NCBI GenBank assembly: GCA_020148025.1
Contig: JAHCRH010000003.1
Coordinates: forward strand, 1-57,773
DNA length: 57,773 nucleotides
DNA from: Patescibacteria group bacterium
GTDB lineage: Bacteria > Patescibacteriota > Minisyncoccia > Minisyncoccales > JAHCRE01
Direction of reading: 5' to 3'
A program made the translations under genes and the position numbers. Of this stretch, positions 1 through 5,559 are shown in pieces. Within the stretch, counting starts at the first letter, position 1. Every line of letters begins with the position of its first letter. Under the pieces are notes generated by a model. The model worked only from the letters and a program-made list of their open reading frames with translations. It was not told the origin of the DNA and did no database searches.

Positions 1-2
1 GA

Positions 3-563
3 GTTTTTAAAAGAGGTTTTGACATTTTATTTTCCCTTTTTGGACTTTTAATTACTGCAATTTTGTTTCCTTTCATTGCTTTAGCAATCAAAATTGATTC
101 TCCAAGCCCTATGTTTTATTCCCAAAAAAGAGTAGGGAAGGATGGAAAAATCTTCACTATTTATAAATTCCGGACTATGAAAGCTGGTGCAGAAAAGGAA
201 GGTCCTCGGTGGGCTTCATCTGATGATCCTCGAATTACTCGAGTAGGAAAAGTTCTTAGAGCAATTTATATTGATGAATTCCCTCAATTTTATAACATTT
301 TAAAAGGAGACATCTCTTTTGTTGGGCCAAGGCCAGAAAGACCAGAATTTGTGAAGCAATTAAAAAAGAAAATTCCTTATTACGGTGTTCGCCATTTGGT
401 TAAACCTGGCTTTACCGGTTGGGCGCAAATTAACTATCATTACGGTGCCTCGGTAGAAGAGGCCAGAGAAAAACTTCAATACGATCTTTACTATATTAAA
501 AATCGTTCTTTCTTTTTGGATTTAGGAATTATTTTAAAAACCATTAAGATTATTTTTAAATAG
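3..563 (+). CDS. Bacterial sugar transferase (undecaprenyl-phosphate sugar phosphotransferase family), 5' end outside window
   Basis: Frame is open to the window edge (VFKRGFDILFSLFGLL...); motifs SQKRVGKDGKIFTIYKFRTM, DEFPQFYNILKGDISFVGPRPERPEF, PGFTGWAQINY. Confidence 0.92.
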   Translation, partial: VFKRGFDILFSLFGLLITAILFPFIALAIKIDSPSPMFYSQKRVGKDGKIFTIYKFRTMKAGAEKEGPRWASSDDPRITRVGKVLRAIYIDEFPQFYNILKGDISFVGPRPERPEFVKQLKKKIPYYGVRHLVKPGFTGWAQINYHYGASVEEAREKLQYDLYYIKNRSFFLDLGIILKTIKIIFK

Positions 564-607
564 GGTATTTCCCAGTGCTAAATTATTTGCTATAATAATA
601 AAAATAT

Positions 608-1351
608 ATGAATCAAGACTACAACCCACCCACCACCCTCCCGCCAGAGCGGGCCCCGGAAAAAATTCAACCAGAATATGAGGAAATAGATTTAATGGAT
701 TACGTGAAGGTGATACTTAAGAGAAAGCGATCAATTTGGGCTGTGTTTTTGGCAGCAGTGATAGCGGCTGGAGTTTTCAGTTGTGTTACGCCAAAATTTT
801 ATAAAATTGATACTTCTTTAGAAATAGGAAGGATAACAGGACAGGTGACAGAAGCTCCTTTTGAGGTAGTAGAACCACCTCAACAGTTGGTGGAGAAAAT
901 TAATAATGGTATTTATGGCTGGTTCCCAGGAATAAAAGTTAGCAATCCAACCAATACAAATTTGATAACAATTGAAGCAATTTCAAAAGAACCTCAAAAA
1001 ACTAAAAAGATTTTAGAGGAGATAAATGAATTAATTTTAGCTGAACATAACAACAAAATTAACTCTCAAAAGAATCTTTTAGAAAAAGAAATTGAGGAAT
1101 TGCAAGAAAAGATTGATTTTTTGATTTCCAAGGGTCAAGAAACAGCAATTCTTCAGCTGGAAATAAATAATCTTCAAAGACAAAAGGAAGCGCTTCAGCC
1201 CACCCAAGTAATAAGAGAACCCACCATTTCAGAAAAGCCGGTCAAACCAAAACCTGTCCTGAATATAGTTATAGCTGCTGTGTTGGGAATTTTTATTGGA
1301 ATATTTTTGGCTTTTTTCCAGGAGTGGTGGGAAAAAGCAAAAAAATCTTGA
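608..1351 (+). CDS. Wzz/chain-length-determinant-like polysaccharide co-polymerase
   Basis: N-terminal EEIDLMDYVKVILKRKRSIW, TM helix, coiled coil, C-terminal TM; next to sugar transferase. Confidence 0.75.
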   Translation: MNQDYNPPTTLPPERAPEKIQPEYEEIDLMDYVKVILKRKRSIWAVFLAAVIAAGVFSCVTPKFYKIDTSLEIGRITGQVTEAPFEVVEPPQQLVEKINNGIYGWFPGIKVSNPTNTNLITIEAISKEPQKTKKILEEINELILAEHNNKINSQKNLLEKEIEELQEKIDFLISKGQETAILQLEINNLQRQKEALQPTQVIREPTISEKPVKPKPVLNIVIAAVLGIFIGIFLAFFQEWWEKAKKS

Positions 1352-1376
1352 CAAGGTTTTTAGAATTTGCTAATAT
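1348..1376 (+). promoter_or_regulatory. Sigma70-like promoter TTGACA-17-TAATAT
   Basis: TTGACA at 1348-1353, TAATAT at 1371-1376; overlaps the end of the wzz-like CDS. Confidence 0.6.
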
Positions 1377-1382
1377 TAAATA

Positions 1383-1522
1383 GTGAGTGTGGCCCGAAAG
1401 GGCTCCATTCTAAAGTCGGTAAAAGATCTCACTCGAGCGAGATCTTTTACTTTTGGGAATAAAAAAGGCCGGGAGAGTTTACTCCTATTCTAAGTCTTTA
1501 GTGAGTGCTATCCTCCCGGCCC
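1383..1522 (+). ncRNA. Candidate structured non-coding RNA between wzz-like gene and murB
   Basis: Hairpin GGCCC-GAAA-GGGCT, 12-bp perfect hairpin GTAAAAGATCTC/GAGATCTTTTAC (1419-1450), helix GGCCGGGAG/CTCCCGGCC (1467-1521), upstream promoter. Confidence 0.5.
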
Positions 1523-1559
1523 AATTACATTTTAACATAGTTTTTGCTAAAATAAAATA

Positions 1560-2438
1560 ATGGACTTAAAAAAATTACTCTCTGGAGTCAAAAGAAACGT
1601 TTTGTTGAAGAACTACACAACTTTTAAGATTGGTGGTAAGGCTAGATATTTTTTTGTGGCAAAAACAAAAAAAGAAATAATCTCGGCAGTTTCAGCAGCC
1701 AAAAAATATAGTTTGCCATTTTTTATTTTGGGGAAAGGGAGTAATATTTTGGTTTCCGATGAAGAATACAAAGGATTAGTTATTAGGTTACAGGTTACAG
1801 GTTACAGGTTACAGGGGAATATGATTTATACAGAGGCTGGAACATTGTCAAGTCAGTTAGTTAATGTTGCTTTAAAAAATAATTTGACAGGTTTGGAATG
1901 GGCAATAGGAATTCCAGGAACGATTGGAGGGGCGATATGTGGAAACTCAGGGGCTTTTAGAAATTCAATGAAGGACGTTGTTAAAGGAGTGGAAGTTTAT
2001 GATGTAAAAAAAGAGAAAGTCAAAATTTTAAAAAACAAAGATTGTAGATTTAGCTATCGAGATAGTGTCTTCAAAAAAAAGAAAAATTTAATCATTCTGT
2101 CCGCAGAACTGAAATTTAAAAAAAGAAAAAAAACAGAAATCCAGAAAAAGATGAAAAAATATTTAGAACATCGGAAAAAAAATCAGCCTAATTTGCCTTC
2201 GGTAGGAAGTATTTTTAAAAATCCTCAAGGTTCTTCAGCTGGAGAATTAATCGAAAAATGTAATTTGAAAGGAAAAAAGATTGGCAAAGCTCAGATTTCA
2301 AAAAAACATGCAAATTTTATTTTAAATTTAGGTGGAGCTTCAGCCAACGATGTTAAAAAATTAATAAAATTAATAAAACAAAAAGTAAAAAGTAGTTTTG
2401 GAATAAAATTGGAAGAGGAAATACAGTATTTACCATAA
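1560..2438 (+). CDS. murB: UDP-N-acetylenolpyruvoylglucosamine reductase
   Basis: TTFKIGGKARYF, LGKGSNILVSD, GLEWAIGIPGTIGGAICGNSGAF, PSVGSIFKNP. Confidence 0.95.
   Translation: MDLKKLLSGVKRNVLLKNYTTFKIGGKARYFFVAKTKKEIISAVSAAKKYSLPFFILGKGSNILVSDEEYKGLVIRLQVTGYRLQGNMIYTEAGTLSSQLVNVALKNNLTGLEWAIGIPGTIGGAICGNSGAFRNSMKDVVKGVEVYDVKKEKVKILKNKDCRFSYRDSVFKKKKNLIILSAELKFKKRKKTEIQKKMKKYLEHRKKNQPNLPSVGSIFKNPQGSSAGELIEKCNLKGKKIGKAQISKKHANFILNLGGASANDVKKLIKLIKQKVKSSFGIKLEEEIQYLP
1786..1813 (+). repeat. Heptamer tandem repeat (GGTTACA)x4 inside murB
   Basis: Direct reading: four consecutive 7-nt units. Confidence 0.95.
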
Positions 2439-2439
2439 A

Positions 2440-2467
2440 ATTTCTAATTTCTAATTTCTAATTTCTA
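2440..2467 (+). repeat. Heptamer tandem repeat (ATTTCTA)x4, intergenic
   Basis: Direct reading: four consecutive 7-nt units after the murB stop. Confidence 0.95.
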
Positions 2468-2597
2468 AAAATTACTTATTCACACTTGACAAACTTTCTT
2501 AAAGTGAAAAAATAAAGTAATAAAAAAGTTTTTTAAAATTTTTGCAAATAGCGGTCGACTGTTTGCTCAAAATTTTTTAAATAATTTGCTCAAGTAA

Positions 2598-2657
2598 ATG
2601 GCAAAGAAAAAAACAAAAAAGAAAAAAGCAAAAAAGAGAAGAAGTTGCTGCAGATAA
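2598..2657 (+). CDS. 19-aa lysine/arginine-rich micropeptide MAKKKTKKKKAKKRRSCCR
   Basis: ATG-to-TAA ORF read by eye; below ORF-track size cutoff. Confidence 0.45.
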   Translation: MAKKKTKKKKAKKRRSCCR

Positions 2658-2686
2658 CCAATTTTATTATTTGAGCACCAATTTAA

Positions 2687-2788
2687 ATGGTTAAAAGAAG
2701 AAAAGCAAAGAAGAAAAAGAAAGCAAAGAAGAAAAAGAAGGCAAAGAAGAGAAAGAAGAGAAAGAAGAGAAAGAAGAGAAAGAGATAA
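2687..2788 (+). CDS. 33-aa poly-Lys/Arg peptide MVKRRKAKKKKKAKKKKKAKKRKKRKKRKKRKR (histone H1-tail-like)
   Basis: ATG-to-TAA ORF read by eye, followed by a long-loop terminator-like helix. Confidence 0.5.
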   Translation: MVKRRKAKKKKKAKKKKKAKKRKKRKKRKKRKR

Positions 2789-2797
2789 AGCTTTCTT

Positions 2798-2907
2798 ACC
2801 CCGCCTCTTAAGCTCGTGGGAAAACTTGTAAAATTTCTAAAACAAGAAATAGTTTAGTTCAAATTAAATATTTCAATGAGCACAGGAGGCGGGGTCTTGT
2901 TTTTTTT
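2798..2907 (+). ncRNA. Candidate rod-like ncRNA / long-loop intrinsic terminator
   Basis: ACCCCGCCTC (2798-2807) pairs with GAGGCGGGGT (2886-2895), followed by a T-rich run; internal GCTC/GAGC and TTTCT/AGAAA. Confidence 0.45.
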
Positions 2908-2917
2908 AAATAACTTT

Positions 2918-2948
2918 GTTAATATTTAGAGATATTAACATTTTTTTT
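2918..2948 (+). terminator. Intrinsic terminator-like hairpin
   Basis: GTTAATA-TTTAGAGA-TATTAAC followed by ATTTTTTTT. Confidence 0.5.
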
Positions 2949-2973
2949 ATGAAAATTATTATAAAAACTAAAA

Positions 2974-3084
2974 GTCGCGGCACGCGACGGTCGCTTCCGC
3001 GACCGCGCTAACACCGCTCCTTAAAACCCCTCGGTTTTAATCTTTCCGCCACGGGAAAACACTCAGTTTTCCCGACCCCTTTCT
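2974..3084 (+). promoter_or_regulatory. Four-hairpin structured element, copy 1 (upstream of hpf/raiA)
   Basis: GTCGCG-GCA-CGCGAC; GGTCGC-TTCC-GCGACC; TTAAAACC-CCTC-GGTTTTAA; GGGAAAAC-ACTCA-GTTTTCCC; homologous to 18784-18897. Confidence 0.8.
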
Positions 3085-3097
3085 AATTTTTATTTTT

Positions 3098-3544
3098 ATG
3101 AAAATCGTCATAAAAACTAAAAACGTAGAATTAACCCAAGCTCTTAAAAAATATATTCAAGAAAAATTCAATTCACTTGAAAAATTTTTGCAAATTTTTC
3201 AAGAAGAAAAATATTTTAATCATTTCTTTGGAAAGGGAAAACCAAGAGTTGAGCTCTGGGTAGAGATCGGGAAGGAAACTTTACATCATCAAAAAGGACC
3301 ATTCTTTTGGGCAGAATGCCAGATGAGATTTCCTGGCAAAAGTCTGAGGGCAACTGCTCGTTTAAAGGATTTAAAGTTAGCAATAGTTGAAGTCAAAGAC
3401 GAATTACAGCGACAACTAAAAAAATACAAAGAAAAAATAACAACTAAAGATAAAAGAAAACAAAGAGTTTTTAAAAAGACATTGAAGATTTCTCCCTCAG
3501 CCAGGTTTTATAGAAAAGGGAGGATAAGAGAAGAAGGGGTTTAA
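3098..3544 (+). CDS. hpf: Ribosome hibernation promoting factor / RaiA family
   Basis: MKIVIKTKNVELTQALKKYIQEKFNSLEKF; HPF/sigma54-modulation beta-alpha pattern. Confidence 0.85.
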   Translation: MKIVIKTKNVELTQALKKYIQEKFNSLEKFLQIFQEEKYFNHFFGKGKPRVELWVEIGKETLHHQKGPFFWAECQMRFPGKSLRATARLKDLKLAIVEVKDELQRQLKKYKEKITTKDKRKQRVFKKTLKISPSARFYRKGRIREEGV

Positions 3545-3549
3545 ATAAA

Positions 3550-3921
3550 ATGAAAAAAGTCAAAAATAAAAGAACTTATGGGAAAGAATTGATTATGGAT
3601 TTGTTTGATTGCGACCCCAAAATTATTCGTTCTAAGAAAAAAATTTTGGAATACTCAAATCGGCTTTGTGATTTGATAAAAGTTAAGAAGTATGGTAAGC
3701 CAATTATAGAAAGATTTGGTTTTGGAAAAGATTTTACTGCTGGTTTCTCTTTAGTTCAACTGATAGAGTCAAGCTCTGTTACCTGCCATTTTTCTGAACT
3801 CTGGAATAGAGCTTTCATTAATATTTTTTCTTGTAAACTATTTAACGACAAAAAGGCGACAGACTTTACAAAAAAATTTTTTAATGCTAAAAGGATAAAA
3901 AATAGAGTAATTATTAGATAA
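3550..3921 (+). CDS. Diverged SpeD (AdoMet decarboxylase)-fold paralog, possible pyruvoyl-dependent decarboxylase
   Basis: SLVQLIESSSVTCHFSELWNRAFINIFSC aligns with GVVLLAESHIALHAWPEINYLAIDIFTC of the neighbouring SpeD; E-S cleavage pair kept, following His replaced. Confidence 0.7.
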   Translation: MKKVKNKRTYGKELIMDLFDCDPKIIRSKKKILEYSNRLCDLIKVKKYGKPIIERFGFGKDFTAGFSLVQLIESSSVTCHFSELWNRAFINIFSCKLFNDKKATDFTKKFFNAKRIKNRVIIR

Positions 3922-3927
3922 TCGCAG

Positions 3928-4080
3928 CAATCGCTTTTTTCTCTCTTTGTTTTTTCTTGATGGAGTTAATAAAAACTTTATCAAGATCGTTTTAAAAGCC
4001 TGAAGCTTTTAAAGCAGTTCCGTTTCTATCTAAATTAAGGAGAGCGGAACGCTCCACAAAGCTGTGGGGTAAAGCGATTG
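3928..4080 (+). promoter_or_regulatory. Candidate multi-helix structured 5' leader of speD
   Basis: Basal CAATCGCTTT (3928-3937)/AAAGCGATTG (4071-4080); TTGATGGAGTT/AACTTTATCAA; TTTAAAAGC/GCTTTTAAA; GTTCCG/CGGAAC; CCACA-AAGC-TGTGG. Confidence 0.65.
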
Positions 4081-4089
4081 TAGGGAGAT

Positions 4090-4488
4090 ATGGTCCAGAA
4101 AACAAAGAGATCCAGAAAATGGATCCTGACCAAAGAAACAAATTTAAATTACGCTGGCATTCACTTGATTGCCGAATTTTGGAATGGAAAAATTATTGAA
4201 AATCCAAAAGAGATTGAGAATATTTTAGTTGAGGCGGTAAAGAAATCCAAGAATACTCCTTTACAAGTGGCAATTCAAAAATTTTCACCTCAGGGAATAA
4301 CTGGGGTTGTTTTATTGGCCGAATCCCATATTGCCTTACACGCCTGGCCGGAAATAAATTATCTAGCGATCGATATTTTTACCTGCGGAGACAAAGCCAT
4401 GCCCCACAAAGCCCTCGAATATTTAAAAAAGAAATTCCAACCCAAAAAAATTAAAGTTCAGGAAATAAAAAGAGGACTGGCGTCATGA
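4090..4488 (+). CDS. speD: S-adenosylmethionine decarboxylase proenzyme
   Basis: ESHIALHAWPEINYLAIDIFTCGD hallmark. Confidence 0.93.
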   Translation: MVQKTKRSRKWILTKETNLNYAGIHLIAEFWNGKIIENPKEIENILVEAVKKSKNTPLQVAIQKFSPQGITGVVLLAESHIALHAWPEINYLAIDIFTCGDKAMPHKALEYLKKKFQPKKIKVQEIKRGLAS

Positions 4489-5441
4489 ACCCCGTTAAAA
4501 ATCGAAAAAAACAAAAAAGAGAAAGCTTAAATCCGCGTATTTCTAACGGGGTGAAGAAAAATTTCTGGATTTTTAAAAAAAATCAATGGTTTTTTGAAGA
4601 AGAAGTACCTTTTGATGAATCTGAGATTGTGATTGGGATAAAAGTAAAGAGAAGATTATATTCTGTTAAATCTCCTTATCAAAAAATTGAGTTTTTTGAT
4701 ACTTCTGGTTTTGGTAGGATTTTAGTTTTGGATGGAATTTTGCAGACCTCTGAAAAAGACGAATTTATCTATCATGAAATGCTCTGTCAAGTTCCAATGT
4801 TTTACCATCCTAATCCTCAAAAAGTTTTAATTATTGGAGGAGGAGACGGAGGGGCATTGGAAGAGGTCTTGAAACATCCGGTAGAAAAAGTCTGGGTGGT
4901 GGAAATTGATGAAAAAGTAATTCGATATTGTAAAAAATATCTTTCCTCGATTTCTAAAAAAGCTTTTGAAGATAAAAGGGCAGAGATTATTATTGGGGAT
5001 GGTAAAAAGTTCATAAAAAAATACAAAAATTTTTTTGATATAATAATCCTTGATCTTTCAGATCCCTTAGGTCCAGCTAAAGATCTTATCAGTTTGAAGT
5101 TTTATAAAGATGTTAAGAGATCTCTGAAAGAAAGAGGAGTGGTTTCTATTCAAAGCGGGTCTTTAACTTGTCAGCCAAAGCTAGTGGCAATTATTTACAA
5201 AAGAATGAAAAATATTTTCCCTTATGTTAAAATTCATCGAGCTGTTATTCCTTCTTATCAAGCTGGAGAGTATAGTTTTACAGTAGCATCCAAGCTTAAT
5301 TTAAATTACAGTTTAGCTGCCAAAAAAAAGTTAGAAAAAAGATTTAAAAAACTAAAATTTAGTCTTCGATACTGGTCTCCTGAAATTCATTTTTCTTCAG
5401 CAATTTTACCAAAAAATTTACAGAAAAAGATTGAAAAGTAA
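4485..5441 (+). CDS. speE: Spermidine synthase-like
   Basis: YSVKSPYQKIEFFDTSGFGRILVLDGILQTSEKDEFIYHEML, VLIIGGGDGGALEEVLKHP. Confidence 0.93.
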   Translation: MNPVKNRKKQKRESLNPRISNGVKKNFWIFKKNQWFFEEEVPFDESEIVIGIKVKRRLYSVKSPYQKIEFFDTSGFGRILVLDGILQTSEKDEFIYHEMLCQVPMFYHPNPQKVLIIGGGDGGALEEVLKHPVEKVWVVEIDEKVIRYCKKYLSSISKKAFEDKRAEIIIGDGKKFIKKYKNFFDIIILDLSDPLGPAKDLISLKFYKDVKRSLKERGVVSIQSGSLTCQPKLVAIIYKRMKNIFPYVKIHRAVIPSYQAGEYSFTVASKLNLNYSLAAKKKLEKRFKKLKFSLRYWSPEIHFSSAILPKNLQKKIEK

Positions 5442-5460
5442 TTATTCCTTATTCTAATTT

Positions 5461-5493
5461 TTAAAAACAGCCAAAGTGGCCGTTTTTTCTTTT
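5461..5493 (+). terminator. Intrinsic terminator after speE
   Basis: AAAACAGCCA-AAG-TGGCCGTTTTTTCTTTT. Confidence 0.75.
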
Positions 5494-5559
5494 AAAAAAG
5501 CTAAATTTTCTGTATAATTTAAGCAAAGCAAAAATTATAAAGCATAATTAAGATTTAAT

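Noticed and set aside
4817-5026. Antisense ORFs in the ORF track (e.g. 4817-5026, 7030-7245, 9513-9824, 14365-14766, 38293-38940, 42073-42291, 53878-54180)
   Set aside because: They overlap strongly supported genes on the opposite strand and their translations look like shadow ORFs without family motifs.
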